From Microbispora rosea subsp. aerata (lineage in GTDB: Bacteria > Actinomycetota > Actinomycetes > Streptosporangiales > Streptosporangiaceae): 64,000 bases of DNA. Position 1 is the first letter of the stretch. Each line of letters starts with the position of its first letter. The translations under genes were made by a program, and so were the position numbers. This document shows, one piece after another, positions 7,236 to 15,197 of the stretch. The stretch is from assembly GCF_014647835.1 (NCBI RefSeq), contig NZ_BMPY01000009.1, positions 124,001 through 188,000 of the forward strand. The letters are read 5' to 3'. The notes below the pieces were generated by a model. The model was not told the origin of the DNA. It worked only from the letters and a program-made list of their open reading frames with translations, and searched no databases.

Positions 7236-7826
7236 TCAGCGGCTGCCCGCCTCCGACGCGACCTTCTCCAGGCGGTTTCTGTAGCTCTCCCACCACGCCT
7301 GATCGGCGCGGGGCAGGTTGAGGTTCCCGTTCTGTAACCCGGCCGTCCCGTCGATGAGCTCCCTGACGATGTCGGCGTGACCGGCGTGCCGGTGGGTCTC
7401 GGCGATGACGTGCACCAGGACCTGGTGCAGCGTCACCTCGCTCCGCTCCTTCGGCCACCACCGCACGCGGCCGGGCGCGTCGAGCGCCAGCGCGGCGATC
7501 GTGCTGTCGGAGTGCTGCCAAACCCGGCGGTACAGCGCGACGATGTCGTCGCGTGACTCGTCGGCGGTCGCCCACATGTCCGCGTTGTCTTCGGCGTCGT
7601 CGTCGAGCCACGGCAGCGGTTCGCCGAACGGCCGCCCGAACGTCTCGCCGAAGTAGCCCGCCTCAACCCCCGCGACGTGCTTGACGAGGCCCAGCAGGTT
7701 GGTGCCGGTGGGCGTGAGGGGGCGGCGGATCTCATATTCGGACAGCCCGTCGAGCTTCCACAGCAGGGCGTCGCGGGCGGATCGCAGGTAGCGGTGCAGG
7801 ACTTCTTTTGGTTCCGGTGCGGCCAT
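7236..7826 (-). CDS. DinB/DUF664 family protein, mycothiol-dependent transferase fold
   Basis: The ATG at 7826 begins a protein of 196 residues; the longer open frame upstream is not protein-like. It has the four-helix DinB layout with the DUF664 hallmarks: GTNLLGLVKHVAGVEAGYF near the front and VIAETHRHAGHADIVRELIDG near the end. The His residues in these segments form the metal site in DinB proteins. In mycothiol-producing actinobacteria such proteins are mycothiol S-transferases or related detoxification enzymes. The gene stands alone, with a strong terminator downstream. Confidence 0.85.
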   Translation of the reverse strand: MAAPEPKEVLHRYLRSARDALLWKLDGLSEYEIRRPLTPTGTNLLGLVKHVAGVEAGYFGETFGRPFGEPLPWLDDDAEDNADMWATADESRDDIVALYRRVWQHSDSTIAALALDAPGRVRWWPKERSEVTLHQVLVHVIAETHRHAGHADIVRELIDGTAGLQNGNLNLPRADQAWWESYRNRLEKVASEAGSR

Positions 7827-7919
7827 ACGGGGCAGTCTTCCAGGCCGCACCGACAATTCTCGCCGGAGTTTCTCCCGGCGCTTCTGCCGCGGCCGGGCCG
7901 GTCCTCGTTTACGCGAGAT

Positions 7920-7952
7920 GCCCCGCCCCCGGGGACGCACCGAGGGCGGGGC
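7920..7952 (-). terminator. Terminator of the secreted crystallin-like gene
   Basis: GCCCCGCCC at 7920-7928 pairs perfectly with GGGCGGGGC at 7944-7952. It lies 17 bp beyond the stop codon of the minus-strand secreted-protein gene. Confidence 0.6.
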
Positions 7953-7968
7953 GCCGGCGGAGCCGGGG

Positions 7969-8277
7969 TCAGCAGACGATGAAGATGCTCTTCCAGCCGA
8001 CCGGCGTCCTCTGCTCGGCGTTCCTGTCACTGGGCAGCGTGAAGTGGGCGACGCCCTCCGCGTTCGGCTGGTTGTACATCCGGCCGCTCTGGCCGTCGCC
8101 ATACCAGCGGTACGACCCGTGGAACGGGATGTTGGAGACACCGCACTTGTCGATCACCACCGACCGGCCGGTGAAGGCGGGGCCTTCGTAGGCGACGTAC
8201 TGGGAGGCGTAGGCGGCGCCGGCGCTGATCGCGATTGTCGCGGCCGTCAGGGCGGAAACGAGAAGGAACCTTTTCAT
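7969..8277 (-). CDS. Small secreted protein, beta/gamma-crystallin or I36-inhibitor-like
   Basis: The 102-residue product has a clear signal peptide (MKRF, hydrophobic run to AAYASQ) with cleavage near residue 25. The mature part of about 77 residues holds an early VAYEGPAFTGRSVVID strand pair and ends GWKSIFIVC. This resembles one beta/gamma-crystallin motif, as in the Streptomyces metalloproteinase inhibitor (peptidase inhibitor family I36). Its two cysteines (one mid-protein, one at the last residue) could form a disulphide. A clear AAAGGAG ribosome-binding site precedes the ATG. Family membership is a fold-level guess; the target is unknown. Confidence 0.6.
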   Translation of the reverse strand: MKRFLLVSALTAATIAISAGAAYASQYVAYEGPAFTGRSVVIDKCGVSNIPFHGSYRWYGDGQSGRMYNQPNAEGVAHFTLPSDRNAEQRTPVGWKSIFIVC

Positions 8278-8436
8278 GACGCTCCTTTGGCGGGGCCGAA
8301 CTTCTGCTTCCGGTAAACCGGATGGTAACGGAGCGTGTTCATGCTGTCACACAAAGTGAGCGGCAGCCTCTGCTAACCTAGGCCTCCTAGGAAGTTGCAT
8401 AATAAATTGCAGTGACAACCTGGGCTGGGTAGTTTC

Positions 8437-8928
8437 GTGGCTATGAAGCCCGTTGCCGAGCGCGAGATCCGCGCTTCCTTCGTCAACTGCACCAAGGGCG
8501 AGGTCAAACGCCTCGCCGTACCGAAAGACCTGGGCACCCGGCCCTGGGACGACCTGGATTTCCTTGGCTGGCAGGACCCCTCCTCGCCGAGCCGCGCGTA
8601 CCTGGTCGCCGAGCAGGGCGACCGGCTGGTCGGGGTGGCCCTGCGACGGGCCGCCCCGAACGCCGGGCATGTGCGGCGCAGCATGTGCTCGCTCTGCCTG
8701 ACCACGCACACCGGCGACGGCGTGTCGCTGATGACCGCCCGCCGCGCCGGCGGCAGCGGCGACTCCGTGGGCGCCTACATCTGCACGGACCTGGCCTGCT
8801 CTCTCTACCTGCGGGGAAAGAAGGACGTCGGGATCGGCGGGCGGATGCCCGAGTCCCTCACGCTGGAGGAGAAGATCACCAGGACCGCGGCCAACCTGAG
8901 CGAGTTTCTCCAGAAGGTGACCGCGTGA
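8437..8928 (+). CDS. FBP-domain (FusB-like treble-clef zinc finger) protein
   Basis: The 163-residue protein carries the FBP C-terminal zinc-binding signature. A Cys pair at 84 and 87 in MCSLC is followed by a second pair at 116 and 121 in CTDLAC, with VGAYICTDLACSLYLRGKK as the core. This domain is the EF-G-binding half of the FusB/FusC fusidic-acid resistance proteins, which rescue EF-G stalled on the ribosome. Many actinobacteria encode such stand-alone relatives without proven function. The start is GTG at 8437 (ATG at 8443 is an alternative). No strong ribosome-binding site is visible. Upstream at about 8390 is an AT-rich promoter-like stretch. Confidence 0.75.
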   Translation: MAMKPVAEREIRASFVNCTKGEVKRLAVPKDLGTRPWDDLDFLGWQDPSSPSRAYLVAEQGDRLVGVALRRAAPNAGHVRRSMCSLCLTTHTGDGVSLMTARRAGGSGDSVGAYICTDLACSLYLRGKKDVGIGGRMPESLTLEEKITRTAANLSEFLQKVTA

Positions 8929-9270
8929 CGTGCCGTGCCGGCGGGCCCGTCTCCGCCGCTCGGAGGGGAAGGCTGCCCGCCGGGCGTCCCGGCGGCGGCG
9001 ACCGGCCGCGTTCCGCCGCCGTCGAACGGGCCCGGCCTCGGGCCGAGCGCCGCGGAGCCGCTGCCGTGCCCGCCGCTGTGGCTGGACCCCGCACACGGGA
9101 TGGCTGGCCGTACCCGCCGCCGCTGTGGTGGGCTCCGGCCCACGCGGGGACGCCGACTCGGGCGGGCGCACCGGCGTGCCGCGATCCGCGGGGGACGCCG
9201 CGACTCGGTTCTTCACCCGGCATCCGAGCGCGGCGCCGGGCCGCCTGAGCGCACGACCGCCGCTCACCGG

Positions 9271-9540
9271 TGAGGCGGGCCGGTCTGGCCCCAGTCGCGC
9301 GTCTTCTTCCCGGAGTGGGAGAAGCCTGCGGCGACAAAGGTGGCGCAACTGCGAGTCATCGCCGGCGCCGATCCCGAGGACCCTCTCCTGCCTCTGCTCG
9401 TGGACGAGCTGTCCGACCAGAGCGCGGATTCCGTACGGATGTGGGCGCGCCACGACGTCACGCCTCCGGGTCGCGCCGGGCCGACGCGTTCTTCGCCTTC
9501 GGCGGCCTGGTGGACCGGTAGAGGCCCACAGCAGACCACC
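9271..9540 (+). pseudogene. Fragment of an XRE/MmyB-like regulator
   Basis: In one frame a stop at 9271-9273 is followed by VFFPEWEKPAATKVAQLRV (from 9301), then LLVDELSDQSADSVRMWARH and DV. This matches the ligand-binding part of MmyB-type helix-turn-helix regulators, which contain a PDWEE-like helix, LRAAAG and FxxLWxRHDV. The N-terminal HTH is absent and the frame loses similarity after about 9470. It is a decayed fragment. The preceding stretch, 8929-9270, holds no gene I can recognise. Confidence 0.55.
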
Positions 9541-9564
9541 CGGGCGGCGTATGGGCGGGGCAGG

Positions 9565-9639
9565 GCTTGCACGCGGTGATGGTCACGGCGCACCGGCTGC
9601 TCGATGGGCGCGCCGCAGTGCGGCGGGGCAGGCCGCGGG
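9565..9639. repeat. Scrambled, partly inverted copy of the start of the downstream coiled-coil gene
   Basis: Three exact blocks match 9829-9900. Block 9565-9588 (24 bp) is the reverse complement of 9829-9852. Block 9589-9620 (32 bp) is the reverse complement of 9852-9883. Block 9620-9639 (20 bp) is a direct copy of 9881-9900. The two inverted blocks lie in the wrong order for one simple inversion. The source region encodes the zinc-knuckle start of the coiled-coil protein. Confidence 0.85.
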
Positions 9640-9767
9640 GCGCCTGCGGCCGTCCTCTGTGCGCGAAGGGGCGCGCGCGCACGTAGTGTGAGCGCTCCGC
9701 AGATAGCTTGCGGGAATTACCCTTCTCCCAAGTTATGTCATCGGTCACGCTGCGCAACGGACAAATA

Positions 9768-9801
9768 TTTTCTGTTTTCTATTTCCAGAAATTCAGAAAT
9801 T
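9768..9801 (+). promoter_or_regulatory. AT-rich operator/promoter region of the coiled-coil gene
   Basis: In otherwise GC-rich DNA, this segment contains TTTTCTG at 9768-9774 facing two tandem copies of CAGAAATT (9786-9793 and 9794-9801). TTTCTG and CAGAAA form an inverted repeat. It lies just upstream of the GTG at 9819, with a short leader. It is probably a repressor site overlapping a promoter; the protein that binds is unknown. Confidence 0.5.
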
Positions 9802-9818
9802 AGGTAAGCTGGCCCGCC

Positions 9819-11015
9819 GTGACGAGCTCCGTGACCATCACCGCGTGCAAGCACTGCGGCGCGCCCATCGAGCAGCCGGTGCGGCGGGGCAGGCCGCGGG
9901 AGTACTGCCCGGACCGCGGCTGCCAGGCGGCGGCCAAGCGGGAACGGGAGCTCCGCCGCGCCACACCGGGCCTGGAAGGCGCCCTGGCACGGGTCGAGGA
10001 CCTGTACGAGCGCATGGAGAAAGGCCTGGCGGCGGCGATCGAGCCGCTGGCGCAGGTGCTCGCCCAGGAGCTGAGCCCGGCCGGGGTCGAGGCGAAGCTG
10101 AGCGCGATTCAGGCCGAGGCGCACACGAGCGTCGCCATCGCCCGCGCCGAGCGCGAGCAGGCCCTTGAGCAGGTACGGCTGGCCCGCGAGGCCGCCGAGG
10201 AAGCCCGCCGGGAGGCGGAGGAGGCCCGCCGCCGGATGGAAGAGGCCTACGCCGAACGCGACACGGCCTTCGCCGACGCGGAGACCGCCCGCGAGCAGGC
10301 CCTGGCCGCGCTGCGGGAGGCCGCGAGCATCGAGCGCCGGGTCAGGCAGGAGGCCGACCAGGCCGCGCGCCGGGCCGAGATCGCCGAGGCCGCCCGCCAG
10401 CAGGCCGTACGCGAGCTGGCCGAGCGGGTGGACCAGGCGGCGGCCGAGGTCCGCCTGGCACGGGAGCAGGCCGGGCAGGCCGTCGCCGAGCGCGACCAGG
10501 CGCAGGCCGGCGCGCGGGCGGCGCGGGCGGAGGCGGAGCTGGCCCGCCGGGCGCACCGTGAGGCCGAGCAGGCCAGCGCCGCCGCGCTGGCCCGCGCCCA
10601 GGCGGCGGAGGCCGAGCGCGACCGGGCGGTCGCGCGGGCGGAGGCCGAGCGCGACCGCGCCGTGGCGCAGGCCCACGACGAGCGTGACCGTGCGCAGGCG
10701 CGGGCCGACGCGGCGGAGGCGGCGCGTGAACAGGCCGTCGCGGAGGCCGCGAGGGCGCGGGCGGAAGCCGCTCAGGCCGAGGCGCGCGCCGCGGCGGCGG
10801 GCGCGGAGGCCGCCCGGGCGGCGCGGGAGGCCCGGGAGGCCGCGGCGGAGCGGGAGCGGGTCCAGGCCGAGCTGTCGCTGGAACGGGCCCGGCTGGCAGA
10901 CCTGCGCGCGCAGCTCGACGTGGCCCGCGCCGAGGCGGCCCAGCTACGCGAACGCGCGGTCGCCGCCGAGCTGCGGCTGCGTCAGGTGATCCCCGATCCC
11001 CCGCCGGGGCCGTAG
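9819..11015 (+). CDS. Long coiled-coil protein with N-terminal zinc-knuckle-like motif
   Basis: The 398-residue protein starts with a cysteine cluster (CKHCGAPIEQPVRRGRPREY, then CPDRGC) that could bind zinc or act with the GRPR basic patch as a DNA hook. From about residue 50 to 390 it is an almost unbroken Ala/Glu/Arg heptad coiled coil, with local repeats such as AEAERDRAVARAEAERDRAV, and it ends in a Pro-rich tail. The layout recalls KfrA-type plasmid proteins (small DNA-binding head, long coiled coil), but no homology is claimed. GTG start at 9819. It stands alone behind an AT-rich promoter, with a scrambled copy of its first codons upstream. Confidence 0.75.
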   Translation: MTSSVTITACKHCGAPIEQPVRRGRPREYCPDRGCQAAAKRERELRRATPGLEGALARVEDLYERMEKGLAAAIEPLAQVLAQELSPAGVEAKLSAIQAEAHTSVAIARAEREQALEQVRLAREAAEEARREAEEARRRMEEAYAERDTAFADAETAREQALAALREAASIERRVRQEADQAARRAEIAEAARQQAVRELAERVDQAAAEVRLAREQAGQAVAERDQAQAGARAARAEAELARRAHREAEQASAAALARAQAAEAERDRAVARAEAERDRAVAQAHDERDRAQARADAAEAAREQAVAEAARARAEAAQAEARAAAAGAEAARAAREAREAAAERERVQAELSLERARLADLRAQLDVARAEAAQLRERAVAAELRLRQVIPDPPPGP

Positions 11016-11067
11016 ACGAGGCCCGGCGCCTCATCCGGACGGCGGGTCCGCACCGGGGCGTTCGTGG

Positions 11068-11451
11068 TCAGAGGGGCTGGAGCCGGGCGTGCAGGAGGCA
11101 GAATTCGTTGCCTTCCGGGTCGGCGAGGACGTGCCAGCTCTCGGTGCCGGTCTGGCCGATGTCGACGGGCCTGGCGCCGAGGGCGAGCAGCCGTTCCAGC
11201 TCGGCGTCCTGGTCCCGATCGGTGGCGTTGACGTCGATGTGCAGCCGGAGCTTCCCGGTCTTCGGGTCGTCGCTGGGGCTGATGACGAGGATGGGCTGCG
11301 GGCCGCCGAAGCCGGTGCCGGGTGGCCCGATCTCGATGCTTCCGTCCTCTTCCCGGCTGAGTTCCACATATCCGAGCACATTGCTCCAGAATTCGGCGAG
11401 CAGCTCGGGGTCGGCGGCGTCGATGACCAGCTCGCTGATTCGGCATGCCAT
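11068..11451 (-). CDS. Glyoxalase-like (VOC superfamily) protein
   Basis: The ATG at 11451 gives 127 residues. The start of the domain is MACRISELVIDAADPELLAE, with the FWSNVLGYVEL helix. The end is ESWHVLADPEGNEFCLLH, the typical close of a VOC module with its metal-coordinating Glu region. There are two beta-alpha-beta-beta-beta units. Such actinobacterial single-domain proteins have many roles (dioxygenase-, isomerase- or binding-type), so no reaction is assigned. Confidence 0.85.
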   Translation of the reverse strand: MACRISELVIDAADPELLAEFWSNVLGYVELSREEDGSIEIGPPGTGFGGPQPILVISPSDDPKTGKLRLHIDVNATDRDQDAELERLLALGARPVDIGQTGTESWHVLADPEGNEFCLLHARLQPL

Positions 11452-11652
11452 GCCCGCCAGTGTACGTACGGACCCGTAGGCCGATGATCGGCGCGCGGCA
11501 CCCCGGACGTGCTCGGACCACTCTGAACCCGAAGCATGGGCGGCGACCCGGTCGTCCACTGATCACCCGCCGGGCGCACCGGCGGACAGGGCCCGCGCCG
11601 GGCGCTAATCACCGACTTTTCCTGCGCCCCGGCTCCGGCTGAGGGCGGGGCG

Positions 11653-12858
11653 TCAGCGTCGTTCGGCGAGGGGCAGGCGCAGGACGAGCCGGGCCCCGCC
11701 GTGGTGCTCGGCGGCGTACAGCCGGCCGCCGTACTCCTGGGCGATCTCCCTGGCGATGGACAGGCCGAGCCCCGACCCGCCGGGGTCGCGTGCGCGTGCC
11801 TCCTGCCGCCGGTAGCGCCGCTCGAAGACGCGTTCGCGGTCCTCCGGCGGGATGCCCGGGCCGTCGTCGAGGACCTCCAGGACGGCGTCGGGCGGGTCGG
11901 CGGTGACGACCACCTCGATCTTGGTGTGGGTGTGCCGCTCGGCGTTGGCCATCAGGTTGCCCAGCAGGCGGGCCAGGCGGATGGCCGACGCGCGTACGAA
12001 CACCTGCGGGTCGAGCCGGGTGAGTACGGCGGCGCCGGGCGTGCGGCGGTCCAGCTCCTCGTTGACGAACTGGGCGAGGTCGATCACACAGTCGTCGTCG
12101 TGTGTCTCGCTGTCCAGCCGGCCGAGATCGAGAAGGTCGGCCACGATGTCGTTGAGCCGTTCCGCGTCGCGCAGCAGTCTGCGCAAGATGCCCCGCAGGT
12201 CGCTGCCGGGTTCGGACAGCGCGACCTCCAGCTCGGTCAGCAGGCCCGTGATGGGGTTGCGCAGGTCGTGGGAGGTGTCGTAGACGAGCCGCCGCTGCCG
12301 TTCGATGGCCTCGCGCAGCGCGGAGGTCGTCTCGCGTTGCTCCCGGTGCGCCTGCCTCAGGTGATCGTTGAGGATCTGCAGCCGCAGGGCGAGGGAGTCC
12401 GTCCTTTCCTCCTGCTCACCGCCCGGGCCGAAGCGCCGCAGCGCGTGGACGAAGTCGGTGACCTCCTCGGCGCTGAGGACGATCCACCGGACCTCGCCGT
12501 AGGGGCCGGAAACGGGAGTGTTGACCGTGCTCCAATACCGTTCCTCGAACACCCCCGGCCGGTCGGCCGCCTCGACGTCGTATCTCTGCAGCGGCATGAA
12601 GTCGCGGCAGCGGGTGCTCAGCACCTGTTCCAGGGAGGCGCGCAGCATCCGCGGCCCCTGCTGCTCGGAGTCCTCGGGGGCGGCGGGATTGGGCGGGAAG
12701 ACGTCGAAGAAGCCGCGGCCCAGCAGGTCGTGGCGGTCGTGCCCGCTCACTTTCACGAAGGCGTCGTTCACGTCGGCGATGACGAAACCGGGGGTCAGCA
12801 CCGCCGACGGGGCCTGACCGGCCCGGAACACCGCCGCATAGTCGATCTCTAACGTCAT
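11653..12858 (-). CDS. Soluble PAS-domain sensor histidine kinase (orphan)
   Basis: The 401-residue protein has no membrane segment. A PAS domain fills about 10-140 (VIADVNDAFVKVSGHDRHDL). Then come a helical linker, a HisKA dimerisation helix with the phospho-acceptor His at 197 in DTSHDLRNP, and an HATPase domain with N-box NLMANAERH (301-309), G1 DDGPGIP (331-337) and G2 GGSGLGLSIARE. All catalytic elements are intact. No response regulator is adjacent, so its partner lies elsewhere. A perfect inverted repeat sits about 100 bp upstream of its start. Confidence 0.9.
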   Translation of the reverse strand: MTLEIDYAAVFRAGQAPSAVLTPGFVIADVNDAFVKVSGHDRHDLLGRGFFDVFPPNPAAPEDSEQQGPRMLRASLEQVLSTRCRDFMPLQRYDVEAADRPGVFEERYWSTVNTPVSGPYGEVRWIVLSAEEVTDFVHALRRFGPGGEQEERTDSLALRLQILNDHLRQAHREQRETTSALREAIERQRRLVYDTSHDLRNPITGLLTELEVALSEPGSDLRGILRRLLRDAERLNDIVADLLDLGRLDSETHDDDCVIDLAQFVNEELDRRTPGAAVLTRLDPQVFVRASAIRLARLLGNLMANAERHTHTKIEVVVTADPPDAVLEVLDDGPGIPPEDRERVFERRYRRQEARARDPGGSGLGLSIAREIAQEYGGRLYAAEHHGGARLVLRLPLAERR

Positions 12859-12956
12859 GGCCAGGTGCCTTCCCGCACCTTTTCTCCCGTCCCCGCAGCC
12901 GGCATGACTTCCGGCCGCTCGTCACCGTCGGCCGTGTGTCCTTCCATTCCCGTACG

Positions 12957-12979
12957 GACATGCATCAACGGTGCATGTC
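12957..12979. promoter_or_regulatory. Inverted repeat upstream of the PAS kinase
   Basis: GACATGCA (12957-12964) and TGCATGTC (12972-12979) form a perfect 8-bp inverted repeat with a 7-bp spacer. Regulator binding or a hairpin is possible. It lies in a 264-bp gap with no gene, between the kinase start and the end of the MFS gene. Confidence 0.45.
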
Positions 12980-13107
12980 ACGCCAAAGGCGACGGAAATG
13001 GAGATGAACAGACTCGGAGACATCACGACCGCCGTTGATCGGAAAGAACCTCACCGTGCCGTCCGGGCGACGGCCGCCGCGGACCGCGGAGTGACGCGGG
13101 CGCGGTC

Positions 13108-13135
13108 TTCACCCTGCCTCCTTCACCCTGCCTCC
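13108..13135. repeat. 14-bp tandem duplication at the end of the MFS gene
   Basis: TTCACCCTGCCTCC occurs twice head to tail (13108-13121 and 13122-13135). The second copy contains the stop codon of the minus-strand MFS gene, so the duplication only extends the region after the stop. Confidence 0.7.
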
Positions 13136-14553
13136 GCCCGCCGGTCACGGCGCTGCGCGGCGGCGAGCCAGGCCGCCGAGCCGAGGCCGAGCACGGAGGC
13201 GGCGGTGAGCCACCAGAACGCGGCGTGGAACGCGCCGTCCACGCCGTGCGGCAGCTTGCCGGCGAGGACCACGGCGAACACGGTCCCGCCGAGCGCGCCG
13301 CCCAGCCGTTGCAGAATGTTGACCTGCGTGGTGGCATCCGGAAGCTGCTCGGAGGCGACCGCCTGGTAGGCCGCGATGCCGGGCGGCGTCACGGCGAGCG
13401 CGAGGGCCATGCCGCGCAGCAGCAGCAGGACCTCCACCGCGACCACGTTCACGTCCGTGTCGAGCAGGGCGAACGGCAGGGTGGTGACGACGGTGGCGAG
13501 CCCGCCGTACACGCTGACGACGCCCCCGCCGAGGCGGTCCACGAGCCTGCCGCTGAGCGGCAGGAGCAGGGCGGTGCCGAGGCCGAGCGGGATCAGCGCC
13601 AGCCCCGTCCCGGTGACCCCGGTGTCCCGGCCGATCTGGAAGTACAGCGGGAACAGCAGCGTGGCTCCGAACATCGCCGCCCCGGTGAGGGCGGCGGTCG
13701 CCGTGGCGGCGGCGTACGCCCGGTTGGCGAACAGCCGCAGGTCGAGCACCGGGTGGGCGGTGCGGCGGGCGTGCCAGGCGAACGCGGCCAGGGCGAGGGC
13801 GCCGGCGGCGACCGGGCCGAGCGCGCCGCCGAAGCCCTCCGAGGCGGCGCCGCGCTCACCCCAGGCGCTCAGGCCGTAGATCAGGAGCGGGACGCCGGCG
13901 GCGACGAGCAGCAGCCCCGGCCAGTCGAGACTCCCCGGTTGCACGGGCGGCCGTGCGCGCGGCACGTGGCGCAGGCCGAGACACAGGCCGAGCGCGCCGA
14001 GCGGCAGGTTGACCAAAAACAGCCACGGCCAGGATCCGAGATCCAGGACGAGACCGCCGAAGGCGGGGCCGAGCGCGGGCGCGAGCGTGACCGCGATGCC
14101 CAGGCTCGCCATGACCCGGCCGAGGCGGTGCGGGCCGACCGCCTGGCCGAGCACGGTCTGCCCGGCCGGCAGGAGCAGGCCGGCGGTGAGCCCCTGCGCG
14201 ACGCGGAACGCGACCAGCCAGCCGATGCCGCCCGCGAGTGCGCACATCCCGGAGGTGAGGGTGAAGCCGGCCAGCGAGACGAGCCAGACCCGCCCGGCGC
14301 CGTACCGCCGCCCGAGCCAGCCGCACGCGGGCAGCGACAGCCCCAGGGCGATCAGGTACGCGTTCGCCACCCATTGGGCGTCGGCGAGCTCGGCGTGCAG
14401 ATCCGTCGCGATGGTGCCGAGGCCGACGTTGACCACCGAGGTGTCGAGCTGGCTCATGAACGCGCCGAACGCGATCACCAGGGCGAGCCGCCAGACGGGC
14501 CGGGGGATGGGCTCGTCGGCGGCCCTCGCGGGGGCGCCGGCGGGGGTGGTCAT
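13123..14553 (-). CDS. MFS drug:H+ antiporter, DHA2-like (14 helices)
   Basis: This 476-residue transporter has about 14 hydrophobic segments. Diagnostic motifs are FMSQLDTSVVNVGL in helix 1 (the DHA2 motif D1), WVANAYLIALGLSLP, GWLGRRYGAGRVW (motif A), and ALGPAFGGLVLD (antiporter motif C, residues about 160-175). These place it among EmrB/QacA-like multidrug exporters. Its ATG at 14553 overlaps the TGA of the upstream flavin reductase gene (ATGA), so the two are co-translated. A divergent TetR gene beyond the reductase probably represses both. Confidence 0.9.
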   Translation of the reverse strand: MTTPAGAPARAADEPIPRPVWRLALVIAFGAFMSQLDTSVVNVGLGTIATDLHAELADAQWVANAYLIALGLSLPACGWLGRRYGAGRVWLVSLAGFTLTSGMCALAGGIGWLVAFRVAQGLTAGLLLPAGQTVLGQAVGPHRLGRVMASLGIAVTLAPALGPAFGGLVLDLGSWPWLFLVNLPLGALGLCLGLRHVPRARPPVQPGSLDWPGLLLVAAGVPLLIYGLSAWGERGAASEGFGGALGPVAAGALALAAFAWHARRTAHPVLDLRLFANRAYAAATATAALTGAAMFGATLLFPLYFQIGRDTGVTGTGLALIPLGLGTALLLPLSGRLVDRLGGGVVSVYGGLATVVTTLPFALLDTDVNVVAVEVLLLLRGMALALAVTPPGIAAYQAVASEQLPDATTQVNILQRLGGALGGTVFAVVLAGKLPHGVDGAFHAAFWWLTAASVLGLGSAAWLAAAQRRDRRAEAG

Positions 14554-15131
14554 CGCGCCGTCGCCGGACGGCGGAGTGCCCGCAGCGCGCCGCCCCAGGC
14601 GGTGAGCTGGTCGAGCAGGACGTCCAGCTCCCGGTCGCGCTCGGGGCCGGGGGTGAAGTCCTCGCCGTCGAAGTCCGCCGACAGCGACAGCGCCACCTGC
14701 GCGCGGACGTCGGCGACCTGCAGCTCTCCCATGACCACCCGCAGGTGTTCGACCGCGCGGGCGCCGCCCGCGTCGACGCCGTAGCTCACGAAACCGGCGG
14801 CCTTGTCGTGCCACTCCCGGTACAGGTAGTCGATCGCGTTCTTCAACGGGCCGGGGATGGACCGGTTGTACTCGGGCGTCACGAAGACGTACGCGTCGAA
14901 AGAGGCGATCGCATCCGCCCAGGCCTTGGTGTGCGGCTTCTCGTAGCGTCCGTAAGCGGCGGGCAAAGGCTCGTCCAGCACCGGCAGGTTGTAGGCGGCG
15001 ATGTCGACGACCTCGGCCGCGAGGCCCCCGCGGCGTGCGGCCCGCCCCTGCACCCAGCGGGCGACGGCCTCTCCCCGGCGGCCCGGCCGGACGCTTCCCA
15101 CGATGACGCCCACGGCGAGTTCGGGCTCCAC
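14550..15131 (-). CDS. NADPH-dependent FMN reductase family protein
   Basis: The 193-residue flavodoxin-like protein has VGVIVGSVRPGRRGEAVARW at the FMN phosphate loop and FVTPEYNRSIPGPLKNAIDY in the middle. Both are hallmarks of the NADPH-dependent FMN/quinone/azo-reductase family (SsuE/ChrR-like). It heads a two-gene operon with the MFS exporter, ending in an ATGA overlap, and faces a TetR gene 66 bp away. A role in reducing a quinone-like or nitro-aromatic compound that the exporter then removes is a reasonable inference. Confidence 0.9.
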   Translation of the reverse strand: MEPELAVGVIVGSVRPGRRGEAVARWVQGRAARRGGLAAEVVDIAAYNLPVLDEPLPAAYGRYEKPHTKAWADAIASFDAYVFVTPEYNRSIPGPLKNAIDYLYREWHDKAAGFVSYGVDAGGARAVEHLRVVMGELQVADVRAQVALSLSADFDGEDFTPGPERDRELDVLLDQLTAWGGALRALRRPATAR

Positions 15132-15156
15132 TGCGCTCCTCCGATGTAAAGTAAAC

Positions 15157-15166
15157 CGTGTACGGC
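15157..15166. promoter_or_regulatory. Candidate TetR operator core
   Basis: CCGT-GT-ACGG, an imperfect palindrome in an AT-richer stretch, sits in the middle of the 66-bp divergent region between the reductase and TetR genes. The position suits a repressor that controls both directions. Confidence 0.4.
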
Positions 15167-15197
15167 ATAAATTAGCGTAACCCCGGCTGGAGGAGAT

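Noticed and set aside
10342-11034. Minus-strand frame of 230 codons, Pro/Arg-rich
   Set aside because: It is the shadow of the Ala/Glu coiled-coil repeats on the plus strand.
13123-15168. A 681-codon frame suggesting a reductase-MFS fusion
   Set aside because: The first 205 codons are an out-of-frame shadow of the FMN reductase gene. The true MFS start at 14553 has an ATGA overlap.
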